A DNA stretch of 64,000 nt from Shinella pollutisoli (lineage in GTDB: Bacteria; Pseudomonadota; Alphaproteobacteria; Rhizobiales; Rhizobiaceae): NCBI RefSeq assembly GCF_024609765.1, contig NZ_JANFDG010000007.1, positions 62,001 to 126,000 of the forward strand. The letters are read 5' to 3'. Position 1 is the stretch's first letter. Each line of letters starts with the position of its first letter. Shown here in pieces: positions 1 through 9,003 of the stretch. The position numbers and the translations under genes are program-made. The notes below the pieces were generated by a model. That model was given only the letters and a program-made list of their open reading frames with translations, searched no databases and was not told the origin of the DNA.

Positions 1-1
1 T

Positions 2-958
2 CGCCAGAAGGTCGCGTCCTATCGCGGCAACCGCTCCTTCGAACAGTTCCTCGGCCGGCTGCCGGCCCGCGTGCGCGCCCTTTTCGCGGCCTCCGGCCGC
101 CGCGCCTCCGTCGAGATCGACGAGCAGGGCGCGGGCGTCGGCATCTCGCTTTTCGCCTCGGTCTGGGCGGGCAAGGCGAGCTCGATGGCGCTGAACCTGG
201 ACGGCGGGACGGGCGCCCTGCCGCGGGCCGTCGAGGCCGCCCTGGGAAGCGCCGTCTCCTGCGGGGCGACCGTCCTGCGGGTCGTCGGGGCGGACGGCGG
301 CGTTGCGGTCACGTTCGAGCGCGGCGGCGTGGTCGAGACCGTTCATGCACGGCGTGCCGTCGTGGCCGTTCCGGCCACCGCCGCGGCCGCCGTCTGCGAC
401 GTGCCGGAAGCCGTGCGGAGCGCGCTCCTTGAGGTGCAATACGGGCCCTTCGTGTCGCTCGGCGTGCTGACCGACGAGAAGGACGCGCCGGACTGGAACG
501 ATATCTACGCGATCACGGCCCTCGACGCGCCGTTCGACATGGTGTTCAACCACACCAACGCGATCCGGGCCGCCCGGCCCGGCGTCCGTCACGGCAGCTA
601 CATGATGTATGCCGGCGGACGGCAGGCGAAATCGCTGCTCGGCCGCAGCGAGGAGGAGATCACGGCCCTTTACCTCGCGGCGTTTTTGCGCATCTTTCCT
701 GCGCTGAGGGACAAGGTCGTCGAGACCAAGCTGTTCAAATGGTCGCCCGGCAACGCCTGCCGCGCGGTCGGCGCCGACTTCTCGCCGGTTGTCGATCACA
801 CGGGCAGGGCCGTCCAGGCGATCCGTTTCTGCGGAGACTATTTCGCGGAGATCGGAAACATGGAGATCGCGGCCTCGACGGGACTTGAGGCGGCGCGGCT
901 GGTCCGCGCGGAGCTGGATGCAAATCGGAAGGACGACCCATGCCCATCGTCAGAATAG
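2..958 (+). CDS. FAD-dependent amine-oxidase-like flavoprotein, C-terminal part (5' end outside window)
   Basis: The reading frame is already open at base 2, so the start and the N-terminal FAD-binding Rossmann motif lie outside the window; about 318 residues are present. The last 40 residues carry the C-terminal FAD signature of the amine oxidase / protoporphyrinogen oxidase superfamily (FCGDYFAEIGNMEIAASTG), in which a GDY-type loop and the following helix contact the flavin. Such enzymes oxidise amines or carotenoid-like substrates, but the substrate cannot be read here. The gene ends inside the next gene (19-base overlap), which implies co-translation with the tautomerase. Family assignment is fairly sure; the reaction is unknown. 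Confidence 0.7.
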   Translation, partial: RQKVASYRGNRSFEQFLGRLPARVRALFAASGRRASVEIDEQGAGVGISLFASVWAGKASSMALNLDGGTGALPRAVEAALGSAVSCGATVLRVVGADGGVAVTFERGGVVETVHARRAVVAVPATAAAAVCDVPEAVRSALLEVQYGPFVSLGVLTDEKDAPDWNDIYAITALDAPFDMVFNHTNAIRAARPGVRHGSYMMYAGGRQAKSLLGRSEEEITALYLAAFLRIFPALRDKVVETKLFKWSPGNACRAVGADFSPVVDHTGRAVQAIRFCGDYFAEIGNMEIAASTGLEAARLVRAELDANRKDDPCPSSE

Positions 959-1128
959 AACTGTTCCCCGGTCGCCCGACCGAGGTGAAGCACGAACTCG
1001 CGCGCGAGATCACGGCGACGCTGGAACGCGTCGCCGGCATCAAGCCGTCCGCGACGACCGTCGTCTTCATCGAGGTGGAGCCGACGGACTGGATCGTGGG
1101 CGGCGAACCCTTCGCACGCCAGCGGTAG
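940..1128 (+). CDS. 4-oxalocrotonate tautomerase family protein
   Basis: A 62-residue protein of the usual 4-OT subunit length. It begins MPIVRIELFPGR; removal of Met exposes the N-terminal proline that is the catalytic base of this family, and the Arg near position 12 matches a conserved substrate-binding residue. These enzymes are small cytoplasmic oligomers that tautomerise enol-keto acids from aromatic breakdown. A GGAAGGA ribosome site lies just before the ATG. The gene starts inside the upstream flavoprotein gene, so the two are probably one transcript. The physiological substrate is not evident. Confidence 0.85.
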   Translation: MPIVRIELFPGRPTEVKHELAREITATLERVAGIKPSATTVVFIEVEPTDWIVGGEPFARQR

Positions 1129-1223
1129 CCGAATACGGGACCGGGCCGGGTCATTTCACCAGCTTCGGCGTGTCGGCCTGCTGGCCCCATTCGTGCCGGG
1201 AGCCGTCGCAGAGGCGCCAGCCG

Positions 1224-2504
1224 TCAGCTGTCCTCCACGCCGCACCAGTCCGCCGCGAACAGGGCGAGGGTCTTGGTGACGCGCCGCAGCGAGGAGAGGC
1301 TGACCCGTTCGTCGATGCCGTGGATGTTCTCGGCGACCGGACCGTAGACGAGGGCGGGAATGCCGCCGTGGACGGAGAAGACGGCGGCGTCGAGATAACA
1401 GGCCATCACGTACGCTCTCAGGTCTTCTCCGGCATGGGTGTCCGCGTGCGCGGCGCGCAGGCAGGTCTCGGCCTCGCCGCCTTCGGGCAGTTCGTAGCCG
1501 GCATGCATCACCCCGACCCAGTCGAGGCCGACGAGGCGTTCGCCGGCGAAGGCCGGATCCTCCGCCTGGATCCGCTCGACGAAAGCCTCGAATTCGGCGG
1601 CGCGGGCCTTCGGGTCCTCGCCGGGGTAGAAGCCGATCCGGCCTTCGACGGCGCAGTCGCTCGGGATCGATGCGATCCAGTCGCCGCCGGCGATCGTGCC
1701 GATCGTCAGCGCGACGGGATTGGCAAGGTCCCCGAACAGGCGCTTGTCCTGCCTTTCGGCGATCCACCTCGCTTCCAGGGTCCTGAGATGGCCGATCAGG
1801 CGGATCATGAGGTCGATGGCGCTCTGTCCCGATTCCGGCTCGCGGGGATGGGCCGGGCGCCCCTTCGTCTCCAGCCGGAACTTCAGGACGCCGGCATTGG
1901 CGCGCACGAGCTGCTCGTCCGTCGGCTCCGGGCTCAGGACGGCATCGGCCGTGAAGCCGAGCGTGAAGGCCGTCGCCGCGCCGTTGCCGGTGATCTCCTC
2001 CTCCACGACCGACTGCACCTGCACGTCGCCGCGCAGCGACAGTCCCGCCCCGGCGATGGCGTCGAGCGCGAAGATCGACGCGACGAGGCCCGCCTTCATG
2101 TCGCCCGCGCCGCGGCCGTAGAGCCAGTCGCCGTCGCGCACGGGCTCGAAGGGCGGCGAGGTCCAGCGATGGGGGCTTCCCGCCGGCACGACATCGACAT
2201 GGGAGTTGAAGGCGAGCGATCGTCCGCCGCTTCCCGCGGCGGGCTTGCGGCCCACGACGTTCCAGCTTTCCGCGTAGTCCACCGTGGCGGGGGAGAAGGC
2301 CGGATGCTCCCCGATCCTGGACGCGTCGGTGCGGAAGCGGCTGACCGCGAAGCCGCGCGCTCTCAGCGCCGCCTCGATGAAATCCTGCGCCGCCGCCTCC
2401 TCGTTGCGCAGCGACGGGAACCGGACCAATGTCTCCAGGAACCGGACCTGGTCGTCGAAGAGCCGGTCGACGGCCTTGAGGATGCGATCGTTCCTGGAGT
2501 CCAT
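1224..2504 (-). CDS. M20 family metallopeptidase / deacylase (ArgE/DapE-like)
   Basis: This 426-residue protein has the M20 di-zinc centre: His102-x-Asp104 in FNSHVDVVPAG, the bridging Asp135 in GRGAGDMKAG, and the Glu pair near 169-170 in VVEEEITGNG. A dimerisation (lid) domain occupies roughly residues 200-315. Members hydrolyse N-acylated amino acids or small peptides in the cytosol; this subgroup is usually annotated ArgE/DapE-related deacylase, and the substrate is not known. It follows the CobW/ZigA gene on the same strand after 73 bases and could be the last gene of a zinc-regulated unit, which would fit a zinc enzyme, but this is inference. Confidence 0.85.
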   Translation of the reverse strand: MDSRNDRILKAVDRLFDDQVRFLETLVRFPSLRNEEAAAQDFIEAALRARGFAVSRFRTDASRIGEHPAFSPATVDYAESWNVVGRKPAAGSGGRSLAFNSHVDVVPAGSPHRWTSPPFEPVRDGDWLYGRGAGDMKAGLVASIFALDAIAGAGLSLRGDVQVQSVVEEEITGNGAATAFTLGFTADAVLSPEPTDEQLVRANAGVLKFRLETKGRPAHPREPESGQSAIDLMIRLIGHLRTLEARWIAERQDKRLFGDLANPVALTIGTIAGGDWIASIPSDCAVEGRIGFYPGEDPKARAAEFEAFVERIQAEDPAFAGERLVGLDWVGVMHAGYELPEGGEAETCLRAAHADTHAGEDLRAYVMACYLDAAVFSVHGGIPALVYGPVAENIHGIDERVSLSSLRRVTKTLALFAADWCGVEDS

Positions 2505-2577
2505 GGGAAGCCTGACGTGAGGTTGCGCGGGTGCGGTTGCGGCAGCCTAGCCGCTCCCCCGCCCTTTGCAAGCCGGA

Positions 2578-3786
2578 TCAGGGATGGCTTCTCCGCTCCC
2601 AGCCCGGGAAGGGGTCGGCCAGATCGCGCCAGAGGTGCGGGCTGAAGCCGTCGCCGTCGACCAGACAGGCGTCGAGTCCGGCGCGGATCTCCGCCTCGTC
2701 CATCGGGTCCGCGCCGATGAAGACGATCTCCTGCCGGCGGTCGCCCCAGGCCGGATCGAGATGGGGTTTCATCATGGCGAGGAAGCCGGGGTCCTGCGGC
2801 CATCGCTCCCTCGGCACGGACGACCACCACAGGCCCATCCGCCCGGTGCGCACCAGCGCGCCCGCCTGGCTGATCTCGCCGACGTGGTGCGGCCGCGTCG
2901 CCAGCCAGAAGAAGCCCTTGGCGCGCACGACGCCGGGCCAGGGCCGGTCGATGAAGGCCTTGAAGCGCGTCGGGTCGAAGGGCCTTCTCGCGCGGTAGAC
3001 GAAGGAGCGGATGCCGTATTCCTCCGTTTCCGGCACATGGTCCTTGAAGCCGTGCAGTTCCTTGAACCAGAGCGGATGCGTCTCGGCCCTGGCGAAATCG
3101 AAGCGGCCGGTGCCGAGCACCTCCTTCAGATCGACCCTGCCGAAATCCGTCTCGATCAGCCTGGCGTCGGGATTGAGCGCGACGACGATCTTGCGCGCGG
3201 CGTCGCGCTCCTGCGGCGACGCCGTGCCGACCTTGTTGAGCACGATCACGTCCGCGAACTCGATCTGCTCGACCAGCAGGTCGACCAGCGTGCGCTCGTC
3301 GCCGTCGCCGGCGGTCTCGCCGCGGTCGGACAGGAAGTCGGAGGAGGCATAGTCCTTCAGCAGATTGGCGGCGTCCACGACCGTGACCATCGTGTCGAGC
3401 CGGGCGACGTCGGACAGGCTCCGGCCGTCCTCGTCGCGGAAGTCGAAGGTGGCGGCGACCGGCAGGGGCTCGGCAATGCCGGTCGATTCGATCAGGAGAT
3501 AGTCGAAGCGGCCTTGCCCGGCGAGCGCACGGACCTCCTGCAGGAGGTCGTCGCGCAGGGTGCAACAGATGCAGCCGTTGGTCATCTCGACCAGCTGTTC
3601 CTGCGTGCGGGAGAGGTTCGCGCCGCCGTCGCGCACCAGCGCGGCATCGATGTTGACCTCGCTCATGTCGTTGACGATGAGCGCCACGCGCAGACCCTCG
3701 CGATTGGCGAGGACATGGTTGAGCAGCGTCGTCTTGCCGGCGCCGAGGAAGCCGGACAGGACGGTGACGGGGAGTTTCGCGGCCAT
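2578..3786 (-). CDS. zigA: Zinc metallochaperone GTPase, COG0523 (ZigA/CobW-like)
   Basis: A 402-residue G3E-family GTPase. The P-loop GFLGAGKTT lies at residues 12-20, and the metal-binding GCICC motif (Cys72, Cys74, Cys75) follows; a CobW C-terminal domain occupies about residues 245-400. COG0523 proteins of this type use GTP hydrolysis to deliver zinc to client enzymes when zinc is scarce. It lies 85 bases downstream of the aztD-like zinc chaperone on the same strand, and the promoter region of that gene has Zur-like boxes, so zinc rather than cobalt or nickel is the likely metal. The symbol is assigned by context and motif, not by a search. Confidence 0.85.
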   Translation of the reverse strand: MAAKLPVTVLSGFLGAGKTTLLNHVLANREGLRVALIVNDMSEVNIDAALVRDGGANLSRTQEQLVEMTNGCICCTLRDDLLQEVRALAGQGRFDYLLIESTGIAEPLPVAATFDFRDEDGRSLSDVARLDTMVTVVDAANLLKDYASSDFLSDRGETAGDGDERTLVDLLVEQIEFADVIVLNKVGTASPQERDAARKIVVALNPDARLIETDFGRVDLKEVLGTGRFDFARAETHPLWFKELHGFKDHVPETEEYGIRSFVYRARRPFDPTRFKAFIDRPWPGVVRAKGFFWLATRPHHVGEISQAGALVRTGRMGLWWSSVPRERWPQDPGFLAMMKPHLDPAWGDRRQEIVFIGADPMDEAEIRAGLDACLVDGDGFSPHLWRDLADPFPGWERRSHP

Positions 3787-3871
3787 TTGCTGTCTTTCGT
3801 CGTTAGGGATCGCTTTGATGCCGGCGATCCGGGGCCGTCGAGCGGCGGCCCCGGACCGAGATTGATGTCCG

Positions 3872-5110
3872 TCAGTGGGATGCGCCCGAACCGCCGGCGA
3901 CGACGATGGCGAAGGGCTGGCCCTCGACCGGGATCGTCCCGATCTCCTTCAGCGTCGCGGGGTCGACCAGGCGGACGAGCGAGTGGCGCGGATCGGTGAT
4001 GGCGATCTTCCCGTCGGCGACGGCCAGACGCGGACGCGGGTCGCGCCAGTGGCCGTCCTTGCTGTAGGGCTCCGTCACAGTCCCCTTGCGGACGATCGCG
4101 CCGTCGATCACGTCGAGGACATGCAGGTCGCCGTCCTCGGTGAGGATGTAGGCGTTGCGCAGATCGGCCGGATCGAGGACGAAATCCAGGCGGCGCGTCG
4201 GCAGGTCCACGAGCCGGTAGGGTGTGTCGCCGTCGGGATCGATCAGGACGACCCGGTCTTCGCCGTAATTGCCGAGGAAGAACTGCATGGCCTTGCCGCC
4301 GAGCAGCGTGCCGGTATGCGCCTTCGGGAAGTCGGCGGGGTAGGGGAGCATTTCCAGCCTCGGTCCGCCCATCCCGCCGGGACGTGCGATCAGCACGCCC
4401 TCCTTGCAGCCGAAGGCGACGAGCCGGGCGGAGGTCGCCTCGCCGTGCAGGTCGGTGCAGGGCGCCGTGTCGCCGACCTGCCGGCCGTCTTCGTCGAGCG
4501 CCTTGAGGCCGATGCGCGGCGGCAGCTGGTCCGGCTTTACCTCGACGTCCGTATCCGGCACCGATACCAGGTCGAACTTGCCCATCGTCACCACGACGCC
4601 GTGGTGGGGTGCGGTGGCGTCGACCACGCGGGACTCCGCCTCGCCTTCGAGGAGCGCGTCCTCGTCGACGATCGCCGCCTTGCCCTCCCCGTCGAAGAAC
4701 AGGGCGACATGCTCGCCGTGCGGAACGGCATGGACCGGCCGCTTGCCCTCGAACGTCACCGGCGACAGGGCAGGGTCCTTCACCTCGACGTCGCGGTGGT
4801 CGCCATGGTCGGAGAAGGCGATGCCGGTCGCGATGGCGTGGACGATGTCGGCTTCCGTCTGGACGGCGAAGACCGTCCGGCCGGACGCGCTGGCCGTCAG
4901 TGCGGCGTAGCCCTTGATGTCGTATCGGCCGAGCTCCTTGCCGCTTTCGAGATCGATGGCGCGCACGACGGGCTGCGTATGGTCGGCGACGAACAGCCGC
5001 CACGCTTCCTTCGATTCGTGATCCTCGTCGGCGAAAGCCCCCTGCGCGGCGAAGACGAGCCCCGCCGCGGCGGCCATCATCAGCCGGTTGCGGATGACGT
5101 TCATTCCCAT
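3872..5110 (-). CDS. aztD: Periplasmic zinc chaperone AztD-like protein
   Basis: A 412-residue protein with a Sec signal peptide (charged start, hydrophobic stretch to about residue 26, AFA cleavage site) and a mature start that is rich in acidic and His residues (DEDHESKE). The rest is beta-propeller-like with many short repeats and scattered His pairs (HGDHRD, APHHG, PHGEH). This matches AztD, a periplasmic chaperone that passes zinc to the substrate-binding protein AztC of an ABC importer. The aztABC genes are not in this window. An alternative ATG two codons downstream exists (5104); the first gives better spacing to AAGGGA. It heads a leftward unit with zigA. Confidence 0.8.
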   Translation of the reverse strand: MGMNVIRNRLMMAAAAGLVFAAQGAFADEDHESKEAWRLFVADHTQPVVRAIDLESGKELGRYDIKGYAALTASASGRTVFAVQTEADIVHAIATGIAFSDHGDHRDVEVKDPALSPVTFEGKRPVHAVPHGEHVALFFDGEGKAAIVDEDALLEGEAESRVVDATAPHHGVVVTMGKFDLVSVPDTDVEVKPDQLPPRIGLKALDEDGRQVGDTAPCTDLHGEATSARLVAFGCKEGVLIARPGGMGGPRLEMLPYPADFPKAHTGTLLGGKAMQFFLGNYGEDRVVLIDPDGDTPYRLVDLPTRRLDFVLDPADLRNAYILTEDGDLHVLDVIDGAIVRKGTVTEPYSKDGHWRDPRPRLAVADGKIAITDPRHSLVRLVDPATLKEIGTIPVEGQPFAIVVAGGSGASH

Positions 5111-5129
5111 GGTCTCATTCCCTTCTCTC

Positions 5130-5147
5130 GAAATGTGCTAACGTTAC
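5130..5147 (-). promoter_or_regulatory. Zur-box-like site proximal to aztD
   Basis: The 18 bases GAAATGTGCTAACGTTAC lie 20 bases upstream of the aztD start codon. They match, over most positions, two further copies at 5236-5253 and 5264-5280. A-T rich dyads of this kind are the usual alphaproteobacterial Zur operators. The site is placed to block transcription of aztD-zigA when zinc is plentiful. Zur binding is inferred. Confidence 0.5.
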
Positions 5148-5235
5148 AGTTGGTGGCGACGATCGCCGGTTCGTGCCGGTATTTCCCTCGTTCCGGCCTC
5201 AGGTGCCCCAGCCGATGGCGGCTGGCATGAGGATT

Positions 5236-5280
5236 GATATGTTATTACGTTACTCGTGCTGGCGAGCGTAATAACATTAC
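5236..5280. promoter_or_regulatory. Paired Zur-box-like inverted repeat between aztD and the isochorismatase gene
   Basis: Two box copies face each other: GATATGTTATTACGTTAC at 5236-5253 and, on the other strand, GTAATGTTATTACGCTC at 5264-5280. They form a perfect 11-base inverted repeat (5239-5249 with 5267-5277). The location, 126 bases upstream of aztD and beyond its proximal box, suggests a distal operator pair. Confidence 0.5.
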
Positions 5281-5361
5281 TTCCGCACCGGCTGTCAACC
5301 CGGTGCGCGGGACGATCTGCATTTTACCTGAAGGTTGGAAATCCGGCGCCTCACTGCGGGC

Positions 5362-5949
5362 CTATCCGGCGGGCGGGTCCGACGCCAGAAATTCCTCGGT
5401 CGTCATCAGCTCGACCTGTGCCGAGAACCGGCTGCCGAGCAATTTCAGCGATGCGTCATGGGTCTCGTCGGTGCCGGAGCACACCGCATCCTTCAGCACG
5501 ACGACGCGATAGCCGAGATCGATGCCGCCGAGCGCGGTGCCGAGGACGCAGACGTCTGTCTCCCCGCCGGTTATCACCAGGGTCTCCACCGCCTCCCGGG
5601 AAAGCCAGGCGTGGAGGCGGCCGTCCATCCAGGGCGAGTAGGTCCGCTTGTCGAAGACGAGCGCCGGCGGGCAATATGGTGCAAGCTCCGGAACGAGGCC
5701 CAGCAGCTCGGCCGGCAGATGCTCCTGCGTCATCATCCACCATTTCTCGTAATAGGCGCGCCACATGCCCGGGGCGTCGGCGGGGCGTGCCGGCGGGCAG
5801 AAGCGCGTGAAGATCGTGCGGCGGCTGAATCTCGCGGCGACGTCGACGACCTGCGGGGAGACGAGGTCCATCCAGGACACTTTCCAGGGGGTGTCCTCGG
5901 CGAACATCCGTTGCATGTCGACGCAGATGTGCCGCCAGTTGCCGATCAT
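5362..5949 (-). CDS. Isochorismatase-family cysteine hydrolase
   Basis: A 195-residue protein with the complete Asp-Lys-Cys triad of the isochorismatase-like fold: Asp11 in CVDMQRMF, Lys101 in VFDKRTYSPW and Cys134 in TDVCVLGTAL. Members hydrolyse amides or vinyl ethers such as nicotinamide, N-carbamoylsarcosine, ureas or isochorismate. The length is normal. It lies six bases downstream of the small gene at 5956-6243, so both are likely one transcript. The substrate is not identifiable; no nicotinamide or siderophore genes are nearby. Confidence 0.88.
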   Translation of the reverse strand: MIGNWRHICVDMQRMFAEDTPWKVSWMDLVSPQVVDVAARFSRRTIFTRFCPPARPADAPGMWRAYYEKWWMMTQEHLPAELLGLVPELAPYCPPALVFDKRTYSPWMDGRLHAWLSREAVETLVITGGETDVCVLGTALGGIDLGYRVVVLKDAVCSGTDETHDASLKLLGSRFSAQVELMTTEEFLASDPPAG

Positions 5950-5955
5950 GAGACC

Positions 5956-6243
5956 TCACCCCCGTCCGCTCTCTCCGCGGCAGAGCTGCCGGAGCGCGGT
6001 GATCGCGTCGGCCGTCGACGCGAAGGTGGCGCGGAAGGCGACCGGCCGGCGCAGGGCGACCTGGACGAGGCTCGGGCTGTGGTAGCGCACCATGCCGAAG
6101 CCGGGAAAGCGTCCGTTGCCGGGGCGGCGGTTGTTCCAGCGGTTCGGGCTGCCTTGCCGCCACGGACGGAAGTCATGCCTGGCGCCGAGCAGCGCAGCGC
6201 ACTCCCGGTAGAATTCTTCCTTGCTCGTCGGTTCCGCGTTCAT
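5956..6243 (-). CDS. Small hypothetical protein upstream of the isochorismatase
   Basis: An unrecognised 95-residue, arginine- and tryptophan-containing protein (MNAEPTSKEEFYRECAALLG start). No signal peptide, membrane segment or known motif is visible. The start used is the ATG at 6243; a longer version from 6294 is possible, but neither has a strong ribosome site. The six-base gap to the following hydrolase gene and codon use like its neighbours support it being real. It may be a partner or regulator of the hydrolase; nothing in the sequence says which. Confidence 0.55.
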   Translation of the reverse strand: MNAEPTSKEEFYRECAALLGARHDFRPWRQGSPNRWNNRRPGNGRFPGFGMVRYHSPSLVQVALRRPVAFRATFASTADAITALRQLCRGESGRG

Positions 6244-6347
6244 TTGCGGCCAGAACCCGCGGGCGCCGCAGATGTTCCCGCCGCACGGAACCATCGGCGC
6301 GTCGAAAGGTTCGGCCGGCGGAAGGAACCGACCGAAAGGAGACGACC

Positions 6348-6812
6348 ATGGCCATGAGCCTCATCAGCCCGGTATTTGCCGAGGGCGAGCGCATGCCGGA
6401 GAAATTCACGCGGCTCGGCGAGAACCTGATGCCCCCGCTCAAGTGGACCGGGGTCCCGGAGGGGACGAAGAGCCTCGCCCTGGTGATCGAGGACCCCGAT
6501 GCGCCGTCGGGCCTGTTCCGCCATTGCGGCGTCTTCAACATCCCGGCGGATTGGACGGAGCTCGCGCAAAGCGCCGACACGGCGCCCGGCGGCGGCCCGC
6601 GGTTCTCGCGCAACGATTTCGGCAATGCCCGTTATGACGGCCCGCAGCCGCCGAAGGGGCACGGCGTCCATCGCTACGTCATCCGCCTCGCGGCGCTGGA
6701 CGTCCCGAGCCTCCCCGTGCCGGAAGCCGCGGGTATCGAGGCGATGTGGGATGCCGCACGCGGGCACACGCTCTCGGAAGCCCGGCTGACGGCCACCTAC
6801 GAGGTGCGCTGA
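6348..6812 (+). CDS. YbhB/YbcL-type Raf kinase inhibitor-like (PEBP) protein
   Basis: A 154-residue protein of typical bacterial PEBP length. The ligand-pocket motif DPDAP (residues 49-53) and the GPQPPKGHGVHRY segment near residue 100 match the two conserved regions of the phosphatidylethanolamine-binding protein family. No signal peptide is present. AAAGGAG precedes the ATG. Bacterial members bind small anionic ligands and have no agreed role. It stands alone between divergent genes. Confidence 0.88.
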   Translation: MAMSLISPVFAEGERMPEKFTRLGENLMPPLKWTGVPEGTKSLALVIEDPDAPSGLFRHCGVFNIPADWTELAQSADTAPGGGPRFSRNDFGNARYDGPQPPKGHGVHRYVIRLAALDVPSLPVPEAAGIEAMWDAARGHTLSEARLTATYEVR

Positions 6813-6889
6813 GGGCCTCCTGCCCGGCTCGCGGAACATTGTGCGGCCGTTCCGGTTCGGTGCGCATCGTCGTCGCTGGAGAATGGCCG

Positions 6890-7090
6890 ATGCCCGCTCT
6901 CGTCCGCTACGTGCTTGCCCGCCTCTCGATCGGCTTCGCTCTGGGAAGCGCAAGCGCGATCGGGATATTGCTCGTCAACCCGGCCGTCGTGGGCGGGTCG
7001 GCGGGGTTCCTGGAAATCCTGCTCGTCGTCTATGCGCTGGGCTCGGCGTTCGCGCTCGGCTATCTCGCCACCGCTCTCGGCATCGAATGA
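6890..7090 (+). CDS. Small two-helix membrane protein
   Basis: A 66-residue protein (start MPALVRYVLARLSIGF) with two hydrophobic segments, about residues 8-29 and 38-62, so probably an inner-membrane hairpin. A GGAG site eight bases upstream of the ATG chooses this start. No family is recognised. It lies about 95 bases before the P450 / MogA / NnrS genes and could be part of that nitric-oxide or respiration-related block, but this rests on position only. Confidence 0.6.
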   Translation: MPALVRYVLARLSIGFALGSASAIGILLVNPAVVGGSAGFLEILLVVYALGSAFALGYLATALGIE

Positions 7091-7108
7091 GACAACGGCA
7101 GGTGCGGA

Positions 7109-7128
7109 TTTGTTTGTGTGGGAACAAA
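7109..7128. promoter_or_regulatory. Inverted repeat upstream of the P450 gene
   Basis: TTTGTT and AACAAA arms (7109-7114, 7123-7128) are separated by eight bases. The element ends 56 bases before the P450 start, a suitable place for an activator or repressor. It does not match the FNR consensus; the regulator is unknown. Confidence 0.35.
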
Positions 7129-7184
7129 GACCGCGCGCCCGTCTGCTGCGTTATTGACGGCGAACGGCAGAACGGGGAGAGCGA

Positions 7185-8378
7185 ATGAAAAGGGAAACGA
7201 GGGAGGCCCGCAGTCCGGGCGAGGCCTTGCACGAGTGCCCGGCCGATTGGGATCCGCGCAGCCAGGAGGTCCTGTCCGACCAGATCGGCGCCTACGACCG
7301 GATGCGCGAAAGGTGTCCGGTCGCCCGCAGCGACTATCTCGGCTGGTCTCTCTTCCGCCATCAGGACGTCCTGCGGGTCATCACCGATCACGAGACCTTC
7401 AGCAACGTCGTCTCGCGCCATCCTTCGGTTCCGAACGGCATGGATCCGCCGGAGCACACGCTCTATCGACGGATGATAGAGCCCTATTTCGCGCCGGAGC
7501 GCATCGCGGCGTTCGAGCCCGTCTTCCGCGGGATCGCCCGCGACCTGGTGGACGCGCTCGGCCGGGATCTTCCGTGCGACGTCATACGGCACTTCGCCGA
7601 GCCATATGCTGTGCGCATCCAGTGCGCCTTCCTCGGCTGGCCTGAAAGCCTGCGCGCGCCCCTGCTGCAATGGGTCTACAGGAATCGCGCGGCGACGCTC
7701 GCCCGCGACACGGAGGCCATGGCGTCCGTCGCCCTCGAATTCGACGGCCATATCCGGTCGCAGCTGGAGGTGCGCGAGCGGGCGGGCGATGCCGCCGCCG
7801 ACGACCTCACCACCTGCCTGCTGCGCCAGAGCGTCGACGGCCACCGGCTGCAGCATTCCGAGATCGTCAGCATCCTGCGCAACTGGACCGTCGGCGAGCT
7901 CGGGACCATCGCTGCCTGCGTTGGCATCATCCTTCACTTCCTCGCCGAGCGCCCCGACGTCCAGGACCTGCTTCGCCGCGACCGGACCCGGCTTGCGCAG
8001 GCGATCGAGGAGATCCTGCGGCTGCACGGGCCGCTGGTCTCCAACCGGCGCGTCGCCACCAGGGAGGTGATCGTGGGCGGCAGGACGTTCGCGGCGGGGG
8101 ACCGGATAACGGTGATGTGGGTATCTGCGAACCGCGACGGCGAGGCTTTCGAGGATGCCGGGCAGTTCCGTCTCGAGCGGGACCAGTCGCAGAACCTGCT
8201 CTACGGCGCCGGCATCCACGTCTGCCCGGGCGCGGCGCTTGCGCGGATGCAGCTGAACACCGTCATCGACGAGGTGCTCGACGGTCTCGAACCGTTCTCG
8301 CTGGCGCCGGGGACCGGGCCCGTTCGCGCGATCTATCCGGCAAGCGGGTTCTCCTCCCTCGTCCTGAAGGCGGCGTGA
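7185..8378 (+). CDS. Cytochrome P450
   Basis: A 397-residue soluble bacterial P450. The heme-thiolate loop is GAGIHVCPGAALAR with Cys347, and the ExxR of the K helix is Glu276-Arg279. The usual Phe seven residues before the heme Cys is replaced (LLYGAGIHVC). The I-helix region NWTVGELGTIAAC (from residue 233) lacks the normal acid-alcohol pair AGxx(D/E)T of monooxygenases, so oxygen activation may be unusual. The substrate is unknown. It is the first gene of a unit in which the stop overlaps the MogA-like start by one base and an NnrS gene follows, so a role linked to nitric oxide or denitrification is a reasonable hypothesis. Ribosome site GGGGAGA is present. Confidence 0.9.
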   Translation: MKRETREARSPGEALHECPADWDPRSQEVLSDQIGAYDRMRERCPVARSDYLGWSLFRHQDVLRVITDHETFSNVVSRHPSVPNGMDPPEHTLYRRMIEPYFAPERIAAFEPVFRGIARDLVDALGRDLPCDVIRHFAEPYAVRIQCAFLGWPESLRAPLLQWVYRNRAATLARDTEAMASVALEFDGHIRSQLEVRERAGDAAADDLTTCLLRQSVDGHRLQHSEIVSILRNWTVGELGTIAACVGIILHFLAERPDVQDLLRRDRTRLAQAIEEILRLHGPLVSNRRVATREVIVGGRTFAAGDRITVMWVSANRDGEAFEDAGQFRLERDQSQNLLYGAGIHVCPGAALARMQLNTVIDEVLDGLEPFSLAPGTGPVRAIYPASGFSSLVLKAA

Positions 8379-8911
8379 TGCGGATCGCCGTTGTCACGAT
8401 ATCGGATCGCGCCAGTCGCGGAGCGTACGAGGATCTGAGCGGCCCGGCCGTCGAGGAATGGCTGCGGACGACGATCGTGACGCCGTTCGAGATCGTCCGG
8501 CGGATCATTCCGGACGGCATCGCTTCGGTGCGCGACACGCTTCTGACGCTGTGCGACGAGCAGCATGTCGACCTGGTCCTCACGACCGGCGGGACCGGGC
8601 CTGCGCCGCGCGACGAGACGCCCGAGGCCATGCGCGAGGTCCTGGTCAAGGAACTGCCGGGCTTCGGCGAGCAGCTCAGGCGGGCGAGCCTGGACCAGAC
8701 GCCGACCGCCATCCTCTCCCGGCAGACGGCGGGCACCCGCGGCAGGACGCTGATCGTCAACCTGCCCGGAAAGCCGGATTCGATCCGCCTCAGCCTCGAT
8801 GCCGTCTTTGCCGCCGTGCCCTATTGCCTCGACCTCATCGGCGCAGGCAGGATCGAGACAGATCCCGCCCGCATCCAGGCCTTCCGGCCGACCCCGCCGT
8901 CCTCAAGCTGA
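8378..8911 (+). CDS. MoaB/Mog-family molybdopterin-binding protein
   Basis: A 177-residue protein with the MoCF/MogA fold signatures TTGGTG (69-74) and RDETPEA (78-84), which bind molybdopterin. Mog proteins adenylylate molybdopterin before molybdenum insertion. The start codon overlaps the P450 stop (TGATG), so translation is coupled. Molybdenum cofactor genes are not otherwise present here, which makes the pairing with a P450 and NnrS notable. A second copy for a specific molybdoenzyme such as a denitrification enzyme is possible but not shown. Confidence 0.88.
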   Translation: MRIAVVTISDRASRGAYEDLSGPAVEEWLRTTIVTPFEIVRRIIPDGIASVRDTLLTLCDEQHVDLVLTTGGTGPAPRDETPEAMREVLVKELPGFGEQLRRASLDQTPTAILSRQTAGTRGRTLIVNLPGKPDSIRLSLDAVFAAVPYCLDLIGAGRIETDPARIQAFRPTPPSSS

Positions 8912-9003
8912 GCGTCTTGCGGGCGCCCTCGGAGAAACGGCACGAGGAGGATCGACCGCCGCAGCCGGCGGCGGTCGCCGGGGCCGGTCCCGGGCGGCGC
9001 CCG

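Noticed and set aside
1149-1223. Short open tail (minus strand) after the M20 gene that reads like a protein end (DGWRLCDGSRHEWGQQ).
   Set aside because: It has no start codon of its own and is only about 40 codons when extended; the M20 gene is already full length.
8458-9003. Extended start for the NnrS gene inside the Mog gene.
   Set aside because: The frame there is a shadow of the Mog coding sequence and carries no hydrophobic segments.
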